Assembly (NCBI GenBank): GCA_020432165.1
Contig: JAGQGU010000053.1
Location: 1-52,667, forward strand
Origin: Thermomicrobiales bacterium
GTDB taxonomy: Bacteria > Chloroflexota > Chloroflexia > Thermomicrobiales > UBA6265
Direction: 5' to 3'
Length of the DNA stretch: 52,667 bases
Below the pieces are notes generated by a model. That model was not told the DNA's origin and did no database searches. It was given only the letters and a program-made list of their open reading frames with translations. Shown here piece after piece: positions 16,285 through 24,893 of the stretch (the stretch's first letter is position 1; each line of letters opens with the position of its first letter). The translations under genes and the position numbers were made by a program.

Positions 16285-16342
16285 CTACATGTAGATCCGG
16301 TGAAATATTGGACCGTCTGCGGCGGGGGATTTCTCGCTACGC

Positions 16343-17254
16343 TCAGAACATCCAATACCAGACACCAGCGGCAACGAGCGCGGTCAGAATGATCAAGATG
16401 ATGACCGGCACCAAAATGCTGGTGCCGTGCTCGGCGCGATGCTCCGCCAGATCCCTGGCGATCTCGGCACGCTGCATCGTGGCCAGGCTACTCCCGACCG
16501 CCAGTACGACCGCGCTCACGTTATCGGTGGTTTTGCGCTGTACTGCCAGATCGGTCAACGCCAACGCGGAACTCTGGGCATCGTCCGTGCCCATGAGCGA
16601 GAGATAGTCGGTGTTCTGCATCACGTCATAGAAACCATCGCTGCACAGCAGAAGTCGGTCCTCCGGCAGCAACACGATCTCGTAAATGGCAGGTAAGCGT
16701 CGCTCCAGATCCGGCATCGTGCCGAGAGCGGCAGTCAGTTTGCCCCGCAGTTCCTTGTCTGGCAGAGCGCCCGGTCGCAGTTCGCCGCTGGCCAATTGCT
16801 CGGCGATGACGCTGTGATCCTGCGTGATCTGGGTTAACTGATTGGCGCGCATCAGATAGGCGCGGGAATCGCCGACATTGGCGATCGTCACGTACTTGCC
16901 ACGCACGACCGCGCTCACAAGCGTCGTGCCAGGATGCTTGTCTGTGGCTTCGCCACCCGCGTCGTAGATTGCTTCGTTTGCCTTGCGGTAGGCCTGCTTC
17001 AGCGCGAGCGCCGCATCAGGCTGGGAACTTTGCAGCACTTGTTCACGCAGCGTCTGGATCGCCAGATTGCTGGCCATCTCGCCGTTGTCGTGACCTCCCA
17101 TACCATCGGCTACGGCCAACAGCCATCCGCCCGCGGGAAGATCTGGACTCGGAGAAATCGTCTCCAGCAGGATCGCATCTTCGTTATTGGTGCGACCGCC
17201 AGTGTGGCTAATGCCGCCGACCTGCATGTGAAGCTCGGATGTAGTGATACTCAA
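16343..17254 (-). CDS. PP2C-type Ser/Thr protein phosphatase with C-terminal membrane anchor
   Basis: This metal-dependent phosphatase removes phosphate from Ser/Thr residues and normally opposes Hanks-type kinases. The 303-residue protein contains the PP2C motifs: TNNEDA (motif 1), AVADGMGGHDNGEMAS with the metal aspartate, GTTLVSAVV, NVGDSRAYLM, LLLCSDGFYDVM and TTDNVSAVVL. A single hydrophobic helix at about 280-300 (ILVPVIILIILTALVAAGVW) tethers it to the membrane. The start is TTG at 17254, 5 bases after GGAGGA; the first ATG is at 17227. No kinase gene is nearby. It is divergent from rpe. Confidence 0.92.
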   Translation of the reverse strand: MSITTSELHMQVGGISHTGGRTNNEDAILLETISPSPDLPAGGWLLAVADGMGGHDNGEMASNLAIQTLREQVLQSSQPDAALALKQAYRKANEAIYDAGGEATDKHPGTTLVSAVVRGKYVTIANVGDSRAYLMRANQLTQITQDHSVIAEQLASGELRPGALPDKELRGKLTAALGTMPDLERRLPAIYEIVLLPEDRLLLCSDGFYDVMQNTDYLSLMGTDDAQSSALALTDLAVQRKTTDNVSAVVLAVGSSLATMQRAEIARDLAEHRAEHGTSILVPVIILIILTALVAAGVWYWMF

Positions 17255-17361
17255 CGGATTCCTCCATAGAACCAGGTGCTTGCCCGTACAGGCAGATGAT
17301 ACCGTACACTCAGTGCGGATACGTTTTCCGTGCACCCACGCACGCGTTCAAGGATGCATCA

Positions 17362-18027
17362 ATGCCTCAGCCCGTCATTATCGGACCTTCTGTGCTCTCC
17401 GCCGATTTCCTTCGCCTGGGCGAACAATTGCGAGAGCTTGAGGCTGCCGGTGCGGACTATATCCACTTCGATGTGATGGATGGAGTCTTTGTCCCCAATA
17501 TCAGTATCGGCCTGCCGGTGCTGGAGGCGACGCGACGAGGCACATCGCTGCCGATTGATGTCCACCTGATGATCGTGAATCCGGACCGCTGGGTCGAAGA
17601 GTTCGCTGCAGCTGGTGCAGATACCATTACCTTCCACGCCGAGGCGACTCCACATGCGCATCGCGTCGTCCAGACGATCAAGGCCTGCGGCAAACAGGCG
17701 GGAATCTCGATAAACCCTGCTACGCCGGTGGTGGCGGTAGAGGAAATGCTTCCGTTCATTGATCAAGTGTTGGTTATGACAATCAATCCTGGCTTCGGTG
17801 GGCAAACCCTTATTGAAGAGACCCTGGGCAAAATCACCCGTATGCGGGAGATGATCGAACGTATCAATCCGAATTGCCGATTGCAGGTGGATGGCGGAGT
17901 CAACGTCCATACCGTACGCAGAGTCGTGGAGGCGGGCGCATGCAGCCTGGTCGCCGGTAGCGCAACGTTTGCCACCGATAGCACGATTGCCGAAAACATC
18001 GCGGCCCTGCGTGACGGATATTCGTAA
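17362..18027 (+). CDS. rpe: ribulose-phosphate 3-epimerase
   Basis: Interconverts ribulose 5-phosphate and xylulose 5-phosphate in the pentose phosphate pathway. The 221-residue TIM-barrel protein shows the family signatures: PSVLSADFLRLGEQL at the start, HFDVMDGVFVPNIS with the metal-binding His and catalytic Asp, VHLMI with the second metal His, NPGFGGQ in the phosphate loop and QVDGGVN with the second catalytic Asp. The ATG at 17362 is 7 bases after AAGGA. Length and motifs are canonical. Confidence 0.97.
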   Translation: MPQPVIIGPSVLSADFLRLGEQLRELEAAGADYIHFDVMDGVFVPNISIGLPVLEATRRGTSLPIDVHLMIVNPDRWVEEFAAAGADTITFHAEATPHAHRVVQTIKACGKQAGISINPATPVVAVEEMLPFIDQVLVMTINPGFGGQTLIEETLGKITRMREMIERINPNCRLQVDGGVNVHTVRRVVEAGACSLVAGSATFATDSTIAENIAALRDGYS

Positions 18028-18090
18028 CACATCGCACTGATTCCTTCGGGTAGCATTGCAGTTGGATTCGCCGATTGATGTGGAGTAGGC

Positions 18091-18831
18091 ATGCTCAGGC
18101 TCATTCTCCGGTTACTTACCACCAAGAAGAACAATCGGCTTGATCCCAACCGGGTAGGTGTCTCGCGGAAGGCACCAAAACTGCTGTGGAGCGCGATTGC
18201 GATTCTTACATTTAGTCAAGTTTTTATGCGGGTGCGCAAGGGCGAGACGGCTGAACTGGATGCAGAAATTACCCATCGGGTGCAGGTGGAGGGTGAGAAG
18301 CATCGTTGGTTTGATCGCCTCATGCACATCGTTAGCTGGCCCGGCTTCCCGCCGCAGAGCCGTATTATTCCGCCGGGTATTTCTGCGATCCTCTGGATCA
18401 AGGGATATCGCCTTGAAGCAGTTTTTCAGCTGGCGGCCTGGGGTACGGGTGGTGTTAGCTCAATCTTCAAGCGTATTGTGAAGCGCGAGCGACCGGGTCC
18501 GAAATATCCGCACCTGAAGGTGACCAAAGCCAATATCGGTGGCACCAGTTTTCCCAGCGGACATGTCATCATCTACACAGGTGTATATGGCTTTGCCGCC
18601 TATCTGGCGGCACTCTGGATTGAGACCAAAAGCGTACGACGCGTGGTCGTTGGCGGTCTGATGGGGCTCGTCGGTTTGGTCGGTATCAGCCGTGTCTATC
18701 TCGGTCACCACTGGGCTACGGATACGCTGGCCAGCTATTTGCTGGGTACGACTTATCTGGTTGCGCTCACCTCACTCTACCGACGTGCCAAGAGGATGAG
18801 TCTGCTTCCGTGGCGTCGACAGGGCCTCTAG
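18091..18831 (+). CDS. PAP2-family membrane phosphatase
   Basis: The 246-residue protein is an integral membrane acid phosphatase of the PAP2 superfamily, which dephosphorylates lipid phosphates such as phosphatidic acid or undecaprenyl pyrophosphate. The three active-site motifs are present in order: KRIVKRERPGP (KxxxxxxRP), PSGHV (with the catalytic His) and SRVYLGHHWATD (with the nucleophilic His and Asp). Hydrophobic segments surround them. The basic, non-hydrophobic N-terminus is cytoplasmic. The gene ends 20 bases before the LppX-like gene, so an envelope lipid operon is plausible; substrate unknown. Confidence 0.88.
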   Translation: MLRLILRLLTTKKNNRLDPNRVGVSRKAPKLLWSAIAILTFSQVFMRVRKGETAELDAEITHRVQVEGEKHRWFDRLMHIVSWPGFPPQSRIIPPGISAILWIKGYRLEAVFQLAAWGTGGVSSIFKRIVKRERPGPKYPHLKVTKANIGGTSFPSGHVIIYTGVYGFAAYLAALWIETKSVRRVVVGGLMGLVGLVGISRVYLGHHWATDTLASYLLGTTYLVALTSLYRRAKRMSLLPWRRQGL

Positions 18832-18851
18832 TTCGCGAAGGAGACACATGC

Positions 18852-19550
18852 ATGAATCGATATCTTTCTTCTCTCTTTCTGACCATTGTTTTGGCGGTTT
18901 TTCCGCTCCTCGCCACCGCTGACGACGAACCGGTAGTGGAAGATATTCTCACCGCGGCGAGTGCACAACTCGATGCCACGGATTCCATGAGCTTCAAAAT
19001 GGAGATCGAGGGCACCACTTACGTCGACGAAGCCGGCACCATCCAGTTGCTTGGCGCGGAAGGTGTGATGCAGCGGCCAGACAAGGTGGATGTGACGTTC
19101 ACCGCGTTGGTGCTAGGAGTGCAGCAGATCAGCATCCGCATGATCACCATCGGCGAGGAAGCCTGGATCACGGATATCGTCACCGGCAAATGGGTGACTA
19201 GCCCACCTGAGTTTGGTTACAACCCCGCGATTCTCTATGACGATACCGATGGTCTTGGCCCGGTTATGAGTCGGATGGATAGTCCGGAAGTGGTTGGCAC
19301 CGATGAGATTGATGGTCGGGATGCGTGGCATATCACTGCGACGGTGGACGGTACGGTCACCGAAAAGATGACCAGCGGTACGATGCGCGGCACAAAGCAG
19401 ACGCTGGAACTGTGGATCGATAAAGAGAACAACAATATCCTGCGCATCAAAATCGGGGAACCAACCGATGAGGATCTGGAGGATCCGGCTACCTGGACCC
19501 TGACTTTGAGCGACCACGGCAAAGACGTGAAGATTGAACGACCAGCATAA
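18852..19550 (+). CDS. LppX/LprAFG-like exported lipid-carrier protein
   Basis: The 232-residue product has a signal peptide (MNRYLSSLFLTIVLAVFPLL, cut near ATA-DDE). A single alpha/beta domain follows whose pattern matches the LppX/LprG family: helix DILTAASAQLDATDSMSFKM, long antiparallel strands, GRDAWHITATVDG, and LWIDKENNNILRIKI near the end. In mycobacteria such proteins bind triacylated lipids in a hydrophobic pocket and pass them outward. Unlike LprG it has no lipobox cysteine, so it would be secreted or signal-anchored rather than lipidated. Its 3' end overlaps the following MFS exporter gene by 17 bases, mirroring the lprG-P55 operon. AAGGAGA lies 7 bases before the ATG. Confidence 0.72.
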   Translation: MNRYLSSLFLTIVLAVFPLLATADDEPVVEDILTAASAQLDATDSMSFKMEIEGTTYVDEAGTIQLLGAEGVMQRPDKVDVTFTALVLGVQQISIRMITIGEEAWITDIVTGKWVTSPPEFGYNPAILYDDTDGLGPVMSRMDSPEVVGTDEIDGRDAWHITATVDGTVTEKMTSGTMRGTKQTLELWIDKENNNILRIKIGEPTDEDLEDPATWTLTLSDHGKDVKIERPA

Positions 19551-21105
19551 CCCGTCGATAGCCCAGACATTCCGGACAATGTTGGCGAGTCCGGCCATAC
19601 TCGCTGGTCTGCTCTGCTGTTTCGTGAGCGCGGTGGATCTCACGGTCATCGCCAGCATTCTGCCTGGCATGATCGGTGATCTCGGTATCAACACCGCCGA
19701 TTTCGATCGCTACATCTGGATCGTTAATAGTTATCTCATCGCCTACGTCGTGGCTATTCCCATCTTCGGGCGGATGAGTGACCATATTGGTCGCCAAAAA
19801 GCCTTTATGGCCTGCCTGATCATCTTTGCGATTGGCTCGGTGATGGCGGCCATGGCGGACTCATTGAGTGCTGTCATCATTGGACGCGTCATTCAGGGCG
19901 TGGGTGGTGGCGGACTCCTGCCGGTCACTGTCGCGCTTGCGGGTGATGTGTTGCCAGCGAGGATGCGGCTGGCTGGCATCGGCCTGGTGAGCTCGGTCGA
20001 GACGCTCGGTTGGGTCCTGGGACCGACCTGGGGCGCCGCCATTCTCGCGATTGTGCCCTCATATCACGATCCCTGGCGATGGGTGTTCTGGCTGAATGTC
20101 CCGGTCGCCATCTTCGCCTTCATCGCTATCTGGCGTGGATTCCCGAAAACCGATGATCGGAAGCAACGATCGCTGAGCGATCTTGATTTGCTCGGTACGC
20201 TTTTGCTCGCCATCGTGCTTGTCGCCAGCAATCTGGCGCTGAGCTCCGGCGGTGATCACGGTGCCGGAGTCAATACGGGGCTACGAGCGTTTGGTGGTAC
20301 ACCCAATCCGCTGGCAGAGTATATGTGGCCGCTGATTGGTATCTCTATTCTCGGCCTCATCGCCCTGGTTCTCTGGGAGCGTCGTGCTTCGCATCCGGTA
20401 TTTCCGGTGGAACTCTTCCGTCGGGGCTATTTCGTCGCAACGGTCTGTGCCAACTTCCTCATTGGTGCGGCGTTGATGGTTGCGATGGTCAATATTCCGG
20501 TGTTGGTTTCGTTGACGAGCAGCGGCAATTCGAGTCGGGATTCGGCGCTGTTGTTGATCCCCCTTACGCTCACCATCGCTGTCTTCGCGCTTGTGAGCGG
20601 AGGCGTGAGCGCACGCATTGGCGAATGGACGATGGTGCGGCTGGGCGTGATTTTGGCAGCGCTTGGTTTGGGTATGGTCTATTTCCTGATTAGTAGTGAT
20701 TCGCTCTGGCACATGGTGCCGGGATTGGCGATTGCAGGTACCGGTGTCGGATTGCTGATGGCACCACTCAGTGCCACGGCTCTGGATGCCGCCGATGATT
20801 CGAATCGTGGGGCTGCCACCAGTACGGCACTACTCTGCAGACTATTGGGCATGACCATTGGCATGAGTCTTGTCACAACTGCTGGCATCTATCGGCTGCA
20901 GCAACTAACAGGTCGGCTCGATCCCATCGTGCAGGAAGCAGGGGAGAGCACCGCGAGCTACTTTGTGCGTCAGCAGGAGTTTGTAAACGAGGTTATCACG
21001 CCCCTCGGTGTACAGGTGATGCAGGAAACCTTTCTGGTAGCTGCCATCCTGGTTGGATTGGCGATCATTCCGGTACTGCGTATGAAGCACAATCCGGAAG
21101 TGTGA
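19534..21105 (+). CDS. DHA2/EmrB-type MFS exporter, 14 membrane helices
   Basis: A 523-residue proton-coupled exporter. DHA2 features are visible: FVSAVDLTVIASILPGM in helix 1 (the family's D-x-T-I-V-N-VALP-like motif), motif A GRMSDHIGRQKAF, motif C-like GVGGGGLLPVTVALAGDVLP and GWVLGPTWGAAI, and about 14 hydrophobic segments. The start is taken as TTG at 19534, overlapping the LppX-like gene; an ATG at 19579 is possible but has no ribosome binding site. The partner upstream suggests lipid export as for mycobacterial P55 (Rv1410c); drug export is the alternative. It ends with a GTGA overlap to the next gene. Confidence 0.85.
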   Translation: MNDQHNPSIAQTFRTMLASPAILAGLLCCFVSAVDLTVIASILPGMIGDLGINTADFDRYIWIVNSYLIAYVVAIPIFGRMSDHIGRQKAFMACLIIFAIGSVMAAMADSLSAVIIGRVIQGVGGGGLLPVTVALAGDVLPARMRLAGIGLVSSVETLGWVLGPTWGAAILAIVPSYHDPWRWVFWLNVPVAIFAFIAIWRGFPKTDDRKQRSLSDLDLLGTLLLAIVLVASNLALSSGGDHGAGVNTGLRAFGGTPNPLAEYMWPLIGISILGLIALVLWERRASHPVFPVELFRRGYFVATVCANFLIGAALMVAMVNIPVLVSLTSSGNSSRDSALLLIPLTLTIAVFALVSGGVSARIGEWTMVRLGVILAALGLGMVYFLISSDSLWHMVPGLAIAGTGVGLLMAPLSATALDAADDSNRGAATSTALLCRLLGMTIGMSLVTTAGIYRLQQLTGRLDPIVQEAGESTASYFVRQQEFVNEVITPLGVQVMQETFLVAAILVGLAIIPVLRMKHNPEV

Positions 21106-21899
21106 CGACCATGTCCACCTTCAAACGCTACTGGTTATGGTCAGTGATCGTGCTGGTGGGAATGACAGCGCTGCTCCTCGCGCCCGGCGGGTTCGTGACC
21201 AACTCTCGTCTGCTCTTACACGGCCTATGTGCACAGACACCTGGTCACACCTTTACCTTTGGCGGACATCTCTTGCCATTTGATGCCCGTATGACCGGTA
21301 TCTACAGTGGAGCAGGTGTGACATTGCTCTATCTGGCGATGCGAGGTCGGTGGCTCTGCGAGGACAAGCCAGCTCTGCCATATCTACTTGCGTTGCTGGT
21401 CCTGTTGGCATCGATGGCGTTGGATGGAACGAACTCATTTCTCACGGATATCGGAGCCTGGCATCCTTGGCAAACGACCAACACTTCCCGCCTTGTCACC
21501 GGCTACGGCGCTGGTATGGCTATTGCGGTTGTACTGGTCTGGCTCGTTGCTGGAACGGTCTGGCAACTCGCTGAACCTGCACCCGCCATACGTTCGTGGG
21601 GCGATCTCATGGTTCCGTTAGCAGGACTTCCTTTCATTGGATTGGTTCTATGGTGGGCTCCAGCATGGCTCTATGTGCCGGTGGCGCTCTTCCTGGCTCT
21701 GTCTGCATGGCTGGTTGTCAGCATCATCGTACTAACCGCAGTGTTGCTGGTCACTCGTAAGGACGATGCCATTGTCGCGCGACCCCAGATGCACATTCCG
21801 GGCGCACTGGCGGCTCTCCTCGGTCTGATGGTGATCATTCTGTTGGCATCGGGCAGACGATGGCTGGAGACCTCACTGGGCATCCCTTCCAATCTCTGA
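21102..21899 (+). CDS. DUF2085-like polytopic membrane protein
   Basis: The 265-residue protein has about seven hydrophobic segments. The N-terminal part resembles DUF2085: HGLCAQTPGHTF followed by LPFDARMTGIYSG, where the family usually has C-A-R-C-T-G-I-Y. Here the second cysteine-containing motif reads DARM, so the presumed metal or redox cysteine pair is lost. It starts with GTG inside the stop of the MFS gene (or ATG at 21111), so it is co-translated with the exporter. Function unknown. Confidence 0.7.
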   Translation: MTTMSTFKRYWLWSVIVLVGMTALLLAPGGFVTNSRLLLHGLCAQTPGHTFTFGGHLLPFDARMTGIYSGAGVTLLYLAMRGRWLCEDKPALPYLLALLVLLASMALDGTNSFLTDIGAWHPWQTTNTSRLVTGYGAGMAIAVVLVWLVAGTVWQLAEPAPAIRSWGDLMVPLAGLPFIGLVLWWAPAWLYVPVALFLALSAWLVVSIIVLTAVLLVTRKDDAIVARPQMHIPGALAALLGLMVIILLASGRRWLETSLGIPSNL

Positions 21900-22015
21900 G
21901 TCCCTCATTTTGGTACACTCCCTTAAGCGCGTAATGGCGCGCACTCTCGCGGAAATTGAGACGGTCGGTTGCAATTATCGTCAACCAGCCAACTGTGAAG
22001 GAATCCCTGCAACCC

Positions 22016-22819
22016 ATGCGTATCGTTCGCCATTCCTCCTACATCAAAAAGCAGAAGTCCAAAAGCAAATGGCTTGCCGTCGTCGGTTTCGTCATCCTCT
22101 CCAGCGCCATGTTTTTGGCGATGATCGATGGATTCCTGCTCATTGCCTATGTGGCTATGATCGGTGGCTTCATCCTGTTCAATATGGGTATGCAAGGAGT
22201 TGGACGCTGGACGCGAAATCCGCGTAACGATGAGATTCTTGATGCCCGCATGAAGGGTCTGACCGATCAGGTCACAATCGTTCACTATGCCTCGTTGGAG
22301 GTTGACGGGAAGAGTCGCGAGATCGATCACCTCGTTGTCCACAATGGAGGGCTGCTTCTCCTGAATGGCAAGGAGATTGATGGCCAGATCCGACAGAAGA
22401 AATCGGCCTGGACCAAGCAAGGCGGGCTCGTCCGTCGATTCTTTGGTTTCAGTGGCCCGCAGCTGGGTAATCCCAGCTTTGAGAACGATCGCAATGTACC
22501 GGTGGTGGAGAAATGGCTGGCTGAGAATCAGCTTGAAGTGGATGTGATGGCGGCGACCGTCTTCTTGCACCCTAAAGCGGAACTCGAGATTGTCGAACCA
22601 GATTATCCGGTGCTGCACGCTGAAGAGCTTGAAGAGTTCCTGCGCGATCTGCCCGCTGATCCAACATTCACTACCGATGAGAAGAAGCATCTGATTGATC
22701 TGCTCAGTGCCGGTGAAGGCGTGGAGCAGCCTGAAAAGCAACAGGTGAATCGACGTCCACGCCCGACCAAGCGTGTCTCTGCACCCAAGCCATCGCAGGT
22801 GAAGCGAAACTCGGCATGA
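22016..22819 (+). CDS. NERD-like membrane-attached protein
   Basis: The 267-residue product has a basic N-terminus, two membrane helices (about 19-58) and a NERD-like (nuclease-related) domain at about 75-145. That domain has the characteristic EIDHLVV followed by a hydrophobic strand. In active NERD domains the next strand ends with E-x-K; here the corresponding stretch is LLLLNGKEIDG, so the glutamate appears replaced by asparagine. A Lys/Arg/Pro-rich C-terminal tail follows. The ATG at 22016 overlaps no upstream gene; AAGGA lies 13 bases before it. It overlaps holB by 4 bases (ATGA). It may be a non-catalytic nucleic-acid-binding relative. Confidence 0.65.
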   Translation: MRIVRHSSYIKKQKSKSKWLAVVGFVILSSAMFLAMIDGFLLIAYVAMIGGFILFNMGMQGVGRWTRNPRNDEILDARMKGLTDQVTIVHYASLEVDGKSREIDHLVVHNGGLLLLNGKEIDGQIRQKKSAWTKQGGLVRRFFGFSGPQLGNPSFENDRNVPVVEKWLAENQLEVDVMAATVFLHPKAELEIVEPDYPVLHAEELEEFLRDLPADPTFTTDEKKHLIDLLSAGEGVEQPEKQQVNRRPRPTKRVSAPKPSQVKRNSA

Positions 22820-23829
22820 GCGCATCTATAACCAGCGGAAATCCGGCGGACTGGCCCATTTGGGGGCATGATTATGTCGTTCGCGATCTCGTGGCAGCAG
22901 CCATTCGCGGTCCTCGGCACGCCTACATCTTCGCGGGCTTTGAGCATCTGGGTAAGCGCACCGCTGCTATCACATTTGCACAGGCTCTGATGTGTTCCGC
23001 CCCGCCATCACCTGGTGTTCCTTGCAGAAGCTGTCGGAATTGCGCGCGCATTGCTCGCGGTACGCACCCGGATGTCAGCGAGTGGAATCTGCAACGTCAG
23101 CAGGCAGCCGCGGAGAAGGCCTCGACCTCGAAGAATCTTTCGCTCAACATCGCTACAGTGCGGGATATTTCTGCTAGCCTGGCCATGCGGCCGTTCGAGA
23201 GCACCTATCGAGTCATCATTGTCGATGATGTCGAGACGATGCAGGAGACTGCCCAGGAGGCGTTCCTTAAGACGCTGGAAGAACCACCACCGTATGCGGT
23301 GATCCTGCTCCTGACGACCGATGCCGAGATCCTTTTGGAAACAATCCGGAGTCGAGCCGCAACCGTGCAATTTCAACCTGTGCAGGAATTCATTATCGCC
23401 AGCGGCCTGGAAGCACGCGGGATTGAGTCAGCACTTGCGCATGAGATCTCGCAGATGAGCGAGGGGCGCCCCGGTTGGGCCATTCTGGCCTCGCAGAATC
23501 CACCGATGCTGGATGACCGGCGCCTTCGTACCGAAGAAGCGCGACGCTGGATTGAGGCAGACCGGTATAATCAACTTATTGAGGCCACGAAACTCGGAGA
23601 GGCATTCTCGAAGGATCGGGAATCCGTGTTCGTGCGACTCTCAGCCCTGCAACATGCATGGCGACACGATCTGACGAGCGGCCTGGAGGCGGCGGATCTC
23701 GACAGAGTCACCACAGCGGTGCAGGCGTTGAAGAGTATCGAGATGTGTTTCAGTGATCTGGATGCGAATGTGCGTCCGAAACTGGCACTACAAACAATGG
23801 TGCTGCAATGGCAGAGTTCGCAACAGTAG
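22816..23829 (+). CDS. holB: DNA polymerase III subunit delta'
   Basis: Delta' is the stator of the clamp loader that places the sliding clamp on DNA. The 337-residue protein has an AAA+ fold with a degenerate P-loop (FAGFEHLGKRTAA, residues about 39-51). It has a four-cysteine zinc module (MCSAPPSPGVPCRSCRNC), a Walker B-like VIIVDDVETM, the sensor region EAFLKTLEEPPP and the IRSRAATVQF motif that replaces the usual SRC. Loss of a full P-loop is normal for delta'. It is followed by ricT, the conserved holB-yaaT arrangement of Firmicutes and relatives. Confidence 0.9.
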   Translation: MSASITSGNPADWPIWGHDYVVRDLVAAAIRGPRHAYIFAGFEHLGKRTAAITFAQALMCSAPPSPGVPCRSCRNCARIARGTHPDVSEWNLQRQQAAAEKASTSKNLSLNIATVRDISASLAMRPFESTYRVIIVDDVETMQETAQEAFLKTLEEPPPYAVILLLTTDAEILLETIRSRAATVQFQPVQEFIIASGLEARGIESALAHEISQMSEGRPGWAILASQNPPMLDDRRLRTEEARRWIEADRYNQLIEATKLGEAFSKDRESVFVRLSALQHAWRHDLTSGLEAADLDRVTTAVQALKSIEMCFSDLDANVRPKLALQTMVLQWQSSQQ

Positions 23830-24887
23830 ATCCCAACAAGCCCTGGCAGCGAAGTGTGGATGAAGCCCGTGCGTTTGCGCGTGAGCGGTTCAAGGAACGG
23901 CTGGAAAACGGTGAAGAGGTAGGCAATTGCAATTGCCATACGGAACACGAAGCCGTGACTGCATTGGGAGGCGATGCCGCCACCTGTGTGGGTGTGCGCT
24001 TCCGTGATTCGAGCCGCGTCTATTTCTACGCTGTTGACGACAACAACATTTCTCATGGCACATGGGTGGTTGTGCGGACATCACGTGGCCAGGAAGCGGC
24101 ACGCGTGGTTATCTCGCCACGGCAGATGCTTCTCAATCAACTCGACGGTGATTTGCAGCCGATCGAGCGTGTGCTCACCGATGACGATGTACAGCTGATC
24201 GAAGATCGGCGCACGCTGAGTGCCGAGGTGGTGAAGCGGGCCGGTAACCACATTCGCCAAAATAACTACAAGCTGAAAGCGATTGCGGCAGAGTTCAACT
24301 TCGATGGCTCGCAGCTGACATTTAGCTATACCTCCGGCGAACAGCATGCGTCAGCAGTGCAGGATCTCCAGAACTGGTTACGCGGCGAGTACAACGTCAA
24401 TGTGAGCATGACCCAGGTTGGCCCCCGAGATGAGGCTCGCCTGATTGGTGGACTCGGCAAATGTGGGCGATCCCTTTGTTGTTCTTCCTGGCTGCCGTAC
24501 TATCCGGATGTCAACATGGGCATGGCCAAGAACCAGGACCTCAGTCTGAATCCGAGCAAGGTCAGCGGTTTGTGTGGGCGGTTGCTCTGTTGTCTGAGCT
24601 ACGAGAACGAGCAATACCGTCAGGCCAAGCGTATTCTCCCGCGCCTCGGTACACCCGTGAATACCGGTGAAGGGCCAGGCACGGTGATCTCCTTGCAGGT
24701 GTTGAAGGAGTTGGTGACTGTCCGGCTTGAGGAAACCAACGAGATTCGGGTGATGCCAGCAGCAGATGTGCTCGGTGAGCGACGCGATTCTCGCCGCAGT
24801 TTTGAAGGTGATGATCGACCGCAGGCTGATGGCCGCCGACAGCGTCGCAATCGTCGCTATGATGATCAGGATCAGAATCAGGAGTAG
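23808..24887 (+). CDS. ricT: PSP1-domain protein RicT (YaaT)
   Basis: In Bacillus, RicT forms the Fe-S-containing RicAFT complex that guides RNase Y cleavage of mRNAs and affects sporulation and biofilm formation. This 359-residue homologue has the PSP1 domain with the conserved cysteine clusters GGLGKCGRSLCC and GLCGRLLCCLSYE (about residues 217-265) that ligate the clusters. An unusual N-terminal extension of about 50 residues contains NCNCHTEH (Cys41, Cys43, His44), which may add a metal site. The C-terminus is Arg/Asp/Gln-rich and likely disordered. It overlaps holB by 22 bases. Confidence 0.88.
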   Translation: MAEFATVDPNKPWQRSVDEARAFARERFKERLENGEEVGNCNCHTEHEAVTALGGDAATCVGVRFRDSSRVYFYAVDDNNISHGTWVVVRTSRGQEAARVVISPRQMLLNQLDGDLQPIERVLTDDDVQLIEDRRTLSAEVVKRAGNHIRQNNYKLKAIAAEFNFDGSQLTFSYTSGEQHASAVQDLQNWLRGEYNVNVSMTQVGPRDEARLIGGLGKCGRSLCCSSWLPYYPDVNMGMAKNQDLSLNPSKVSGLCGRLLCCLSYENEQYRQAKRILPRLGTPVNTGEGPGTVISLQVLKELVTVRLEETNEIRVMPAADVLGERRDSRRSFEGDDRPQADGRRQRRNRRYDDQDQNQE

Positions 24888-24893
24888 TTCAGA

